Assembly: GCA_009835005.1 (NCBI GenBank)
Contig: WTFG01000007.1
Span: 62,001 to 126,000, forward strand
DNA length: 64,000 nucleotides
Source of the DNA: Flavobacteriaceae bacterium Ap0902
Lineage (GTDB): Bacteria; Bacteroidota; Bacteroidia; Flavobacteriales; Weeksellaceae
Direction: 5' to 3'
Shown here: positions 56,406-64,000 of the stretch, piece after piece
Layout: each line of letters starts with the position of its first letter
Position numbering within the stretch: the first letter of the stretch is position 1
Notes under the pieces: model-generated
What the model was told of the DNA's origin: nothing
Databases searched by the model: none
The model's input: the letters and a program-made list of their open reading frames with translations, nothing else
Position numbers and translations under genes: made by a program

Positions 56406-56413
56406 CAAAATTA
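56406..56413 (-). promoter_or_regulatory. -7 element TAATTTTG of the TPR/barrel operon
   Basis: TAnnTTTG match on the minus strand 15 bases before the chosen ATG at 56390. Confidence 0.5.
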
Positions 56414-56552
56414 ATTAACTTCTTTATTTAACGTGCCATTCGGTAGCTAAATTGTGGCAAAATTACCTAAAATTAAGGGAATTATTACTTAGAATAACTT
56501 ATCCTATTGTATTCCACTGCAATATAACTTTTCACAACGCAGAATATTTATT

Positions 56553-56560
56553 TATCTTTG
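56553..56560 (+). promoter_or_regulatory. -7 element TATCTTTG of thrS
   Basis: TAnnTTTG match 18 bases before the thrS ATG; the leader is too short for a T-box or long attenuator. Confidence 0.6.
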
Positions 56561-56578
56561 TATTTCTAAAATTTTTTT

Positions 56579-58510
56579 ATGGTAAATATCACACTTCCCG
56601 ACGGCAGTGTTCGATCGTATGAACATGCTGTTACGGCTATGGATGTGGCAAAGGACATTAGCGAGGGCTTAGCCAGAAACGTTATATCTGCATTGGTAAA
56701 TGAACAACAGGTAGAAACTTCTACCCCGATTACAACAGACGCTACCTTAACCCTATTAACCTGGAATGATGATTTGGGCAAGAGGGCTTTTTGGCATTCA
56801 TCTGCTCACTTGTTAGCACAGGCCATCTTAGAGTTCTTTCCGAATGCCAAATTGACCATAGGACCTCCTATAGAAAATGGCTTTTACTATGATGTAGATT
56901 TTGGCAAAGATAGCATCTCAGAAAAAGATTTTGAGAAGATAGAAAAGAAAATGCTAGAAAATGCGAAAAAGAAAAGCACTTTTAATCTATATCCAGTTTC
57001 TAAAAAAGAAGCGTTAGAAGTCTATAAAAATAATCCATTCAAAACAGAATTGATAGAAAATCTAGAGGATGGGACTATCACATTTTGTACGCATGATGAT
57101 TTTACAGATTTATGTAGAGGTGGACATATTCCCAATACCTCTTTGGTAAAGGCAGTGAAGATATTAAATGCTGCAGGTGCCTATTGGAGAGGAGATGAGC
57201 ATAACCCTCAGTTGACAAGGGTTTATGGTATTTCATTTCCTAAACAGAAGGAATTAAAAGAATATTTACATAACCTAGAGGAGGCTAAAAAGAGAGACCA
57301 TAGAAAATTAGGTAAAGAATTAGGTATTTTTACTTTTTCTGAAAAAGTAGGAGCAGGGCTTCCTTTATGGTTGCCTAAAGGGGCGGCATTGCGTTCTAAA
57401 TTAGAGAACTTTTTAAAACGTGCGCAGCAAAAAGCAGGGTACGAAATGGTAATTACACCGCATATAGGTCATAAAGATTTATATGTAACTTCTGGTCATT
57501 ATGAGAAATACGGAGAAGACAGTTTTCAACCCATAAAAACACCGAACGAGGGCGAAGAGTTTTTATTAAAGCCCATGAACTGTCCGCACCATTGTGAGAT
57601 ATTTAAATCTCAACAATGGTCTTATAGAGATTTACCTAAACGGTTTGCAGAATTTGGTACGGTGTATCGCTATGAGCAAAGTGGTGAACTGCACGGGCTT
57701 ACAAGAGTTCGCGGTTTTACTCAAGATGATGCGCATTTATTCTGTACGCCTAACCAATTACTAGATGAGTTTAAGAAAGTAATTGATTTGGTTCTCTATG
57801 TCTTTGGTAATTTAGGGTTTGAGAATTTTACGGCTCAAATTTCATTAAGAGATCCAAATGACAAAGAAAAGTATATAGGAACTGATGAGAATTGGGAAAA
57901 AGCGGAGAGTGCAATTATAGAGGCTGCTAAAGATAAAAATCTACAAACCGTTGTAGAATATGGCGAGGCTGCTTTTTATGGTCCAAAACTAGACTTTATG
58001 GTGAAGGATGCATTAGGTAGAAGTTGGCAATTAGGGACCATCCAAGTAGATTACAATCTTCCAGAAAGGTTTGATTTAACTTACATAGGATCAGATGGAG
58101 AGAAACATCGTCCTGTGATGATTCATAGAGCTCCATTTGGTTCTATGGAAAGGTTTATAGCGATTTTACTAGAGCACACTGCTGGGAATTTACCTTTATG
58201 GTTGTCCCCAGAACAGTTCATTATTCTTCCGATTAGTGATAAGTATGTGGATTACAGTAAAAAAGTTTTAAATTCCATAGAAAATTCCGATATTAGCGGC
58301 GTGATAGATGAAAGGTCTGAAAAGACTGGACGGAAAATTAGAGATGCAGAAATGTCCAAGATTCCATACATGTTGATTGTAGGAGAAAAGGAAGAAGAAT
58401 CAGGCATGGTTTCTGTAAGAAAACATGGAGAAGGTGACTTAGGAACTTTCACTATTCAAGACTTCAAGCAAATGCTTGAAAAAGAATTAGAGTTTAACCA
58501 AAACATATAA
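56579..58510 (+). CDS. thrS: threonyl-tRNA synthetase
   Basis: 643 residues. N-terminal TGS domain (about 1-60), editing domain with [11 protein letters not shown] and CRGGHIPNT, class II catalytic core with [24 protein letters not shown] and [18 protein letters not shown], and the C-terminal anticodon-binding domain. Charges tRNA-Thr. First gene of thrS-infC-rpmI-rplT; infC begins directly after its stop. Confidence 0.97.
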   Translation: MVNITLPDGSVRSYEHAVTAMDVAKDISEGLARNVISALVNEQQVETSTPITTDATLTLLTWNDDLGKRAFWHSSAHLLAQAILEFFPNAKLTIGPPIENGFYYDVDFGKDSISEKDFEKIEKKMLENAKKKSTFNLYPVSKKEALEVYKNNPFKTELIENLEDGTITFCTHDDFTDLCRGGHIPNTSLVKAVKILNAAGAYWRGDEHNPQLTRVYGISFPKQKELKEYLHNLEEAKKRDHRKLGKELGIFTFSEKVGAGLPLWLPKGAALRSKLENFLKRAQQKAGYEMVITPHIGHKDLYVTSGHYEKYGEDSFQPIKTPNEGEEFLLKPMNCPHHCEIFKSQQWSYRDLPKRFAEFGTVYRYEQSGELHGLTRVRGFTQDDAHLFCTPNQLLDEFKKVIDLVLYVFGNLGFENFTAQISLRDPNDKEKYIGTDENWEKAESAIIEAAKDKNLQTVVEYGEAAFYGPKLDFMVKDALGRSWQLGTIQVDYNLPERFDLTYIGSDGEKHRPVMIHRAPFGSMERFIAILLEHTAGNLPLWLSPEQFIILPISDKYVDYSKKVLNSIENSDISGVIDERSEKTGRKIRDAEMSKIPYMLIVGEKEEESGMVSVRKHGEGDLGTFTIQDFKQMLEKELEFNQNI

Positions 58511-59071
58511 ATTATCGCAATAAGAAGACGTGGTGGATACCGGCCGCCAAGAAGACAACAGGAAGACCAACACAAAATCAACGAGAAAATTAGAGTTCCG
58601 GAGGTACGTGTTGTAGGAGATGTCGATGACATCAAGATAGGGATATATCCTACCAAAAAGGCTCTGGAAATGGCAGATGAATATAATTTGGATTTGGTCC
58701 TGATTACAGAAAATGCGAATCCACCCGTTGCCAAAATTCTTGATTATAAGAAGTTTCTCTATGATGAAAAGAAAAGGCAAAAGGAAATGAAAGCCAAGCA
58801 AACCAAAGTTACGATTAAAGAAGTTAGGTTTGGTCCTAACACAGATGATCATGACTATGAGTTTAAAAAACGCCATGCCGAAAGTTTCTTAAAAGACGGT
58901 TCTAAATTAAAGGCTTATGTTTTCTTTAAAGGTAGATCTATTGTGTTTAAAGATCAGGGCGAAATTTTATTATTAAGATTAGCGCAAGACCTAGAAGAAG
59001 TGGGTAAGGTAGAGCAGATGCCCAAGTTAGAAGGTAAGCGCATGATAATGATGATGGCTCCTAAAAAATAA
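58511..59071 (+). CDS. infC: translation initiation factor IF-3 with a non-canonical start codon
   Basis: About 186 residues. Directly after the thrS stop the frame reads ATT ATC GCA ATA AGA AGA CGT, i.e. no ATG, GTG or TTG until codon 54, which would delete most of the N-terminal domain. The upstream stretch encodes the conserved [19 protein letters not shown], so translation must start upstream, at ATT 58511 or ATC 58514. IF-3 rejects such codons, giving the known infC autoregulation. C-terminal domain: [20 protein letters not shown] and [14 protein letters not shown]. Confidence 0.93.
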   Translation: MIAIRRRGGYRPPRRQQEDQHKINEKIRVPEVRVVGDVDDIKIGIYPTKKALEMADEYNLDLVLITENANPPVAKILDYKKFLYDEKKRQKEMKAKQTKVTIKEVRFGPNTDDHDYEFKKRHAESFLKDGSKLKAYVFFKGRSIVFKDQGEILLLRLAQDLEEVGKVEQMPKLEGKRMIMMMAPKK

Positions 59072-59221
59072 AGTAAGTTTACTTACCTATTACTATAAAA
59101 CTCTAGATAGAGGATAGAGATTTACTTCTCATCTGAGAAATTTAAAGTTTTTAAGACTGAAAGAGATTGTAATTTCTTTCATTAATAAAAAGAATCAGTT
59201 CAATTATAAAAATAGATTAAG

Positions 59222-59419
59222 ATGCCAAAGCAAAAAACAAAGGCTGGAGCGAAAAAGCGTTTCAAGTTAACAGGAACAGGAAAAATTAAACGTAAACACG
59301 CTTTTAAAAGCCACATTCTTACAAAAAAAGAAAACAAGCAAAAGAGAAATCTAACTAAAACTACACTTGTGTCTAAAGCAGACGAAAGAAGTGTAAAACA
59401 ACAATTAGGATTAAGATAA
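59222..59419 (+). CDS. rpmI: 50S ribosomal protein L35
   Basis: 65 residues, highly basic. [20 protein letters not shown] and [14 protein letters not shown] are family signatures. Lies 150 bases after infC and 124 before rplT. Confidence 0.97.
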   Translation: MPKQKTKAGAKKRFKLTGTGKIKRKHAFKSHILTKKENKQKRNLTKTTLVSKADERSVKQQLGLR

Positions 59420-59483
59420 ATATTTTATTGCCTTTAATTAAGGCGTACTATAAATAAATTAATCGGTTTATTAATAAGTATTA

Positions 59484-59530
59484 ACCCGGCCGACGGCTCA
59501 TAAAAAGAGATGAAAATCCGCCCACGGTCA
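59484..59530 (+). promoter_or_regulatory. GC-rich candidate structured leader between rpmI and rplT
   Basis: CCCGGCCGACGGCTCAT... to CCGCCCACGGTC stands out in very AT-rich flanks. Possible pairings include TCAT/ATGA (loop AAAAAGAG) and GG/CC closing pairs. Suggests an RNA element, perhaps an L20-binding site, but I cannot assign a known class. Confidence 0.35.
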
Positions 59531-59543
59531 AAAAATTAAAATT

Positions 59544-59888
59544 ATGCCAAGATCAGTAAATTCAGTAGCGTCAAGAAGACGTAGAAAAAAAGTAATTAAG
59601 CAGGCCAAAGGATACTTTGGTAGACGTAAAAACGTTTGGACAGTTGCAAAGAATGCAGTAGAAAAAGCGATGACTTATGCATACCGTGATAGAAGACAGA
59701 AGAAAAGAAACTTCCGTGCTCTATGGATTATGCGTATTAATGCAGGTGCGCGTCAACATGGGATGACATATAGTCAATTCATGGGGTCTGTGAAAAAGAA
59801 TAACATTGAATTAAACCGTAAAGTTTTAGCAGATTTAGCGTTAAACCACCCGGAAGCATTCAAAGCAGTTGTAGATCAAGTTAAATAA
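59544..59888 (+). CDS. rplT: 50S ribosomal protein L20
   Basis: 114 residues. [41 protein letters not shown] and [20 protein letters not shown] are family signatures. L20 is the usual autogenous repressor of infC-rpmI-rplT operons. Confidence 0.97.
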   Translation: MPRSVNSVASRRRRKKVIKQAKGYFGRRKNVWTVAKNAVEKAMTYAYRDRRQKKRNFRALWIMRINAGARQHGMTYSQFMGSVKKNNIELNRKVLADLALNHPEAFKAVVDQVK

Positions 59889-59910
59889 ATAAAATCAATT
59901 GAACTGATTT

Positions 59911-59947
59911 AAAAAAGGAGCATTTTTGTAAGAAAATGCTCCTTTTT
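59911..59947 (+). terminator. terminator of the thrS-infC-rpmI-rplT operon
   Basis: AAAAAGGAGCATTTT and AAAATGCTCCTTTTT form a perfect 15-bp stem with a 6-base loop. Confidence 0.88.
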
Positions 59948-59969
59948 GATTTTATAAAGAAATGGTAAG

Positions 59970-60587
59970 CTAGTCTTTTTTGAAAACGTCTTCTAATTGT
60001 TGATTATAAACCCCAATATCATGAAGGATATTCTCCGCTCCAATTTTAGAGGTTGCAGAAGTAGTATAAAAAGGTGGAAGTTCTGCCCAAGTTTTTAACA
60101 TTTCATTTTTATACTTCATTAAATTTTTCCCCAATTTAGCAGAATTTATTTTGTCTATTTTGGTCATAACTATAGAAAATGGAATTTGACTTTCGCCTAA
60201 AAATTCCATGAAAGAAAGATCATTTTTTTGTGGTTCATGTCTGCTATCTACAAGAACAAAAACGTTGACCAAATTCTTTCTATTCAAGATATAACTTTCT
60301 ATCATTTGCCCAAATTTGGCTCTATCCTTTCTAGAAACTTTGGCATATCCATAGCCTGGTAAATCTACTAGATACCAACTTTCATTAATTAAAAAATGAT
60401 TAATTAACTGGGTTTTGCCTGGAGTGGAGGAGGTTTTGGCTAACTTTTTATTATTTACCAGCATATTGATGACAGAGGATTTTCCCACGTTAGAACGACC
60501 TATAAAAGCATATTCTGGCATGATGGGCTCTGGACATTTTCTCCAATCTGTGTTACTTTCTACAAATACGGCTGATTTAATCTTCAT
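59970..60587 (-). CDS. engB: ribosome biogenesis GTPase YsxC/EngB
   Basis: 205 residues from the ATG giving [19 protein letters not shown]; a longer reading would intrude into the upstream gene. G1 [15 protein letters not shown]3 [12 protein letters not shown]4 MTKIDK. Acts in 50S assembly. Start overlaps the hydrolase stop by one base (TAATG), implying coupling. Confidence 0.95.
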   Translation of the reverse strand: MKIKSAVFVESNTDWRKCPEPIMPEYAFIGRSNVGKSSVINMLVNNKKLAKTSSTPGKTQLINHFLINESWYLVDLPGYGYAKVSRKDRAKFGQMIESYILNRKNLVNVFVLVDSRHEPQKNDLSFMEFLGESQIPFSIVMTKIDKINSAKLGKNLMKYKNEMLKTWAELPPFYTTSATSKIGAENILHDIGVYNQQLEDVFKKD

Positions 60588-61357
60588 TATGATTTTGTAA
60601 TCATTGGGTTCAACCATTCAAATAAGAGTTCATTGAATAAGTCTGGGTGCTCCATCATTGGAGCATGACCACATTTGTCTATCCAGTGCAGCGTAGCGTT
60701 TGGTAATCCCTCATTAAATTCTATAGCAACTTCTGGCGGCGTAACAATGTCTTGCTTCCCCCAAATGAGTAATACTGGAGTCGTGATATGATCTAATTGA
60801 TCCCTCATGTTATGTTTAATCGCACTTCTTGCAATATATAAAGTTTTAATTGCCTTTTTCTTATCATTAACTGTTTCAAAGACCTCATCTACGATTTCTT
60901 TTGTAGCCACTTTTGGGTCGTAAAACACTTCTTCTGCTTTGCGTTTAACATACTCATAACTACCCCTCTTAGGGAAGGTTTCTCCAAAAGACTTTTCATA
61001 TAATCCAGAACTTCCTGTAAGGACTAAACTATGCACTAATTCTGGGTAATCTGAAGTTGTAACCAAACCCACATGTCCACCTAAAGAATTACCAACCAAT
61101 GTTGCTGGTTCTTGGACTACTTCTTTTAAAAAGTTAGTAACAAATTTAGAAATATTACTTACATTGGTACTGATAATGGGCAGATCTAGAATGGGTAATT
61201 CTGGTGCGTACACCTTATAGCCTTTAGAAGAAAAATATTTGGTTAAAGCATCAAAGTTACTTAATCCCCCCATTAAACCATGTAATAAAACAATGGGATG
61301 ACCTTCACCTTCTTCTATATAATTATATTTCTTTTGCTTTTTGATGTTGAAGCGCAT
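60587..61357 (-). CDS. alpha/beta hydrolase
   Basis: 256 residues from the ATG giving [11 protein letters not shown]; a GTG start 13 codons upstream is rejected because the -7 promoter element lies inside that stretch. Oxyanion HGLMGG, nucleophile elbow GNSLGGH, acid in GKQDIVTP and His in [10 protein letters not shown] complete the catalytic triad. Substrate unknown; likely a carboxylesterase or C-C hydrolase. Cotranscribed with engB. Confidence 0.9.
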   Translation of the reverse strand: MRFNIKKQKKYNYIEEGEGHPIVLLHGLMGGLSNFDALTKYFSSKGYKVYAPELPILDLPIISTNVSNISKFVTNFLKEVVQEPATLVGNSLGGHVGLVTTSDYPELVHSLVLTGSSGLYEKSFGETFPKRGSYEYVKRKAEEVFYDPKVATKEIVDEVFETVNDKKKAIKTLYIARSAIKHNMRDQLDHITTPVLLIWGKQDIVTPPEVAIEFNEGLPNATLHWIDKCGHAPMMEHPDLFNELLFEWLNPMITKS

Positions 61358-61377
61358 GCAAATTTCTTTTGATTGTA

Positions 61378-61385
61378 CAAAAATA
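61378..61385 (-). promoter_or_regulatory. -7 element TATTTTTG of the hydrolase-engB operon
   Basis: TAnnTTTG match on the minus strand 20 bases before the chosen ATG. Confidence 0.55.
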
Positions 61386-61438
61386 CGATATTTCACTAAA
61401 AATATTTGGATTAAAAAGCACTTAATGCATAATAAACT

Positions 61439-62329
61439 TTATGAGTTGGTGTAGCCAAATCTTTTTAGTTCATTATCATTCTTTCTCCAATTTTTCTTAA
61501 CTCTAACAAATAGTTTTAGGAATATCTTTTTATTAAAGAATTTCTCCAAATCCTCTCTAGCTTCCTTGCCAACCTTAGTTAGAGACTGTCCTTTATGTCC
61601 AATAATTATTCCTTTTTGTGATTCTCTTTCCACGAATATGTCTGCGTCTATTTTGATGATATCTGGCTCTTCTAGAAAACGTTGGGTAACTACTTCTACC
61701 GCATAAGGGATTTCCTTTTGATAATTCTCTAGGATTTTCTCTCTGATAGTTTCGTTGATTATAAATCTTTCGGACTTGTCTGTTAATTGATCCTTTGGAT
61801 AATATAATGGACCTTCTGGTAATAATTCTTTGATTTTTTCTACCAAGAAATTGGTGTTGAATCCACTCAAAGCGGAAATAGGTAAAATTTCTGCATTCGG
61901 TAATTGCTTGTGCCAATAGTCCACTAATCCTTCTACTTTTTCTTGGCTTATGGTATCAATTTTATTTATCAATAGAAGAAGCGGAACCTCTATTTTTTTT
62001 AATTTCTCGTTGAAATCCTCATTGATTAAACCTTCATCTGTGGGTTCAACCACCATTAATAGAATATCAGCATCTTTGAATGCCTCATCCACAAAACCCA
62101 TCATTTTATTTTGAAGTTCGTAGGCTGGATTTAAAATCCCTGGGGTATCAGAAAATATTATTTGATATTCATCCGTAGTTACAATCCCTAAAATTCTATG
62201 TCTTGTTGTTTGCACTTTATTGGTGATAATAGATAATCTCTCACCCACCAATTGATTCATCAATGTAGATTTCCCGACATTGGGGTTTCCAATTATATTT
62301 ACAAATCCTGATTTAAAATTTTCTTTCAT
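61439..62329 (-). CDS. era: GTPase Era
   Basis: 296 residues. G1 GNPNVGKSTLMN, G3 DTPGI, G4 INKID, then the C-terminal KH domain with GIIIGHKGQSLTKVGKEARE that binds the 16S rRNA 3' end. Needed for 30S maturation. Two bases separate it from the broken kinase gene upstream. Confidence 0.96.
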   Translation of the reverse strand: MKENFKSGFVNIIGNPNVGKSTLMNQLVGERLSIITNKVQTTRHRILGIVTTDEYQIIFSDTPGILNPAYELQNKMMGFVDEAFKDADILLMVVEPTDEGLINEDFNEKLKKIEVPLLLLINKIDTISQEKVEGLVDYWHKQLPNAEILPISALSGFNTNFLVEKIKELLPEGPLYYPKDQLTDKSERFIINETIREKILENYQKEIPYAVEVVTQRFLEEPDIIKIDADIFVERESQKGIIIGHKGQSLTKVGKEAREDLEKFFNKKIFLKLFVRVKKNWRKNDNELKRFGYTNS

Positions 62330-62331
62330 AA

Positions 62332-63589
62332 TTAAACTTCATTAATAGGTAAAGTTATAACAAATGTAGTACCTACAGTTCTATTATTTCTAAAAGTTAT
62401 GGTTCCCTGATAACTTTCCATAATTTTCTTAACCATCGGCAAACCAATTCCAGAACCAGATGATTTTGTGGTAAACTTTGGAATAAAAAGTTTATCCTTA
62501 TAATCATCCATAACACCAATACCATTATCCTTCATTGTAATCTGCAAAATTTTATCCACTTTTGTAATGGTCACGTCAATTTGTGCTTTTCTATGATGCG
62601 GAATGGCCTGGAATGCATTTTTCACAATATTGGTGATGACCCGCACCAGAGAGGATTCATCTATGATGAGATAGATAGGTTCTTCTGGCGCATTGAAGTT
62701 AATATATTCTTCATCAAAAATAGATAGACTTTTGCAAATCACTTGCGTTAAGTCTATCTTGGTATCATGGCGACTTGGTAGATTGGCAAACTCAGAAAAA
62801 GCAGACACTATTGTATTTAATGAATCTATTTGTTTTAAAAGCCCTTTGGATAATTCGTCAACTCTTTCATGGGCATTATTAGCAGTTGGATCATAACGGC
62901 GTTGAAAGTTTTGAATTAATAAACGCATAGGTGTGAGTGGGTTTTTAATTTCATGAGCCACTTGTTTTGCGAAATGCTATGGTAGTTCACCACGCTAATA
63001 AGATAGCCAGAGATACAGCGATCACGTTACCTATGACAAGGTTCTTGTACAAATCAAATATTTTGCTACTAATAATGCTCTGATCTTGAACAAATGGAAT
63101 ACCTAGAATGGCAGAAGGTTCTTGATTATCATTATAAAGATAGCTATAAGATTTTAGATATGGCTGTTCATTGATTGCCTTGGGTACTTTGATGTTATCA
63201 TGCGTAGTGGTAATAGCTGCCAAATCATTTTTATGGATAGATTTTTCTACTTGGGATAGATCTGGATTAGAAGATGTTAAAAGTAATCCTTCTAAGTCAT
63301 AAACATCTATTTGGATGTCTTGTATGGCAGAGGATTCTGGAACTTTGTTTTTAAATATTGTATATAGATCGTCCCTAGAGGTTTCCTGGTTTTTCTTTGA
63401 CAGTTGTCTTTCTAAGGCTGTTTTTATATTCTGTTCTTTACGGTTTAGGGTATTGGTATAGAACGTTTCTGTGGTGTTTTTAAAATGAAAGAAAGTGATT
63501 AGTCCTGTGGTGATGCCTGTAAAAAGAATCAAAATAAAAATAATGATGAACAAGCGGATGTTGATAGGTAAGTTATCAAAAACTTTCAT
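62332..63589 (-). pseudogene. sensor histidine kinase with internal deletion (two fragments)
   Basis: Fragment 1 (63589-62987, 200 residues): membrane helix, a periplasmic sensor region of about 135 residues and a second helix ending VSLAILLAW, then TGA. Fragment 2 (62961-62332, 209 residues): begins at the phosphoacceptor H box (VAHEIKNPLTPMRLL), then N box NIVKNAFQAI, G boxes DNGIGVMD and GSGIGLPMVKK. HAMP domain and linker, about 80 residues normally, are missing and the frame is shifted; a TAG stop lies just before fragment 2. The kinase cannot be a normal transmembrane receptor. A paralogue follows upstream. Confidence 0.82.
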
Positions 63590-63683
63590 TAATAGGGAGG
63601 TCTGTTTATTTAAAATGATGGGATTAGATTTAAGGGATGAGTTTTAAAATTTTGTAATGGGAAGATTCAAAAGTGTCATATCT

Positions 63684-64000
63684 TTATTGCGTATGGATAT
63701 TGAATGGTAGTGTGATGATAAAAGTAGAACCATCTCCTTGATTATTTCTAAACCGAATGGTACCATCATATTCTTCTACTATTTTTTTTACCATAGGTAA
63801 TCCCAGTCCAGAACCAGAGGATTTGGTGCTAAATTTAGGAACAAATAATTTGTCTACAATTTCATCTGGAACCCCAGAGCCATTATCTTTTACTAAAATA
63901 TTTACGTGGGATTCATTTTTTTCTAATTCGATTTCAATTTTTGGTGTTCTCCCAATAGGGATAGCCTGATTAGCATTTTTAACTAAATTGGTAATAATCC
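63684..64000 (-). CDS. second sensor histidine kinase, C-terminal part (5' end beyond window)
   Basis: Minus-strand frame ending at TAA 63686-63684. About 105 residues visible: N box NLVKNANQAIP, DNGSGVPDEIVDKLF and KSSGSGLGLPMVKKIVEEY. Closely similar to the corresponding part of the broken kinase next door (DKLFIPKF versus DKLFVPKF, then TKSSGSG), so the two are tandem paralogues. Confidence 0.85.
   Translation of the reverse strand, partial: IITNLVKNANQAIPIGRTPKIEIELEKNESHVNILVKDNGSGVPDEIVDKLFVPKFSTKSSGSGLGLPMVKKIVEEYDGTIRFRNNQGDGSTFIITLPFNIHTQ

Noticed and set aside
56413-56579. T-box or other long leader before thrS
   Set aside because: The -7 element lies only 18 bases before the ATG, leaving no room for a structured leader.

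Overview
The window is low-GC chromosomal DNA of a member of the Bacteroidota, most likely class Flavobacteriia. Evidence: a division/cell-wall cluster ending ftsQ-ftsA-ftsZ-yqeY without murF or ddl, FtsZ with a long acidic linker and a flavobacterial-type C-terminal tail, TAnnTTTG-type -7 promoter elements in front of many genes, a fused five-helix SdhC, an OmpA protein with thrombospondin type 3 repeats, and DUF4129/DUF4350/DUF58/MoxR gene sets. The species cannot be fixed from sequence reading alone.

Layout. 1-4941: 3' part of a nitrous oxide reductase cluster (nosZ end, membrane protein, nosL, nosD, nosF, nosY). 4982-11980: RDD protein facing a SpoIIM-like/DUF4129/DUF4350/MoxR/DUF58 operon. 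12261-14210: gyrB. 14281-22400: accessory region with attC-like imperfect inverted repeats bounding an S41 peptidase, a HigBA toxin-antitoxin pair and an Abi/HEPN gene, then relics of a WYL regulator, of glgC and of an IS30 transposase, two AT-flanked secreted-protein genes, a frameshifted secreted-protein gene and a Flavo-1-like RNA. 22429-25177: S24/LexA-like regulator, asd, bacilliredoxin, rnpA. 25447-28957: sdhCAB. 29113-30123: rlpA-like gene and yqeY. 30279-45615: the 13-gene mraZ-to-ftsZ cluster on the minus strand, with three MraZ-box-like repeats in front. 45875-51026: der, sppA, folK, an OmpA-family gene. 51607-56408: an outer-membrane barrel and a very long TPR protein. 56579-59888: thrS-infC-rpmI-rplT. 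59970-62329: engB, an alpha/beta hydrolase and era. 62332-64000: two tandem paralogous sensor kinases; the first has lost its HAMP/linker region and the second runs off the window.

How the genes work together: the nos genes give N2O respiration with copper delivery; sdhCAB feeds the quinone pool; the mraZ-ftsZ cluster makes lipid II and the divisome, with the MurE motif indicating a diaminopimelate peptidoglycan, for which Asd supplies a precursor. The most unusual part is 14.3-18.3 kb, which looks like an integron-style cassette array without a visible integrase: the higBA unit is bounded by perfectly complementary 10-base ends embedded in long imperfect inverted repeats.
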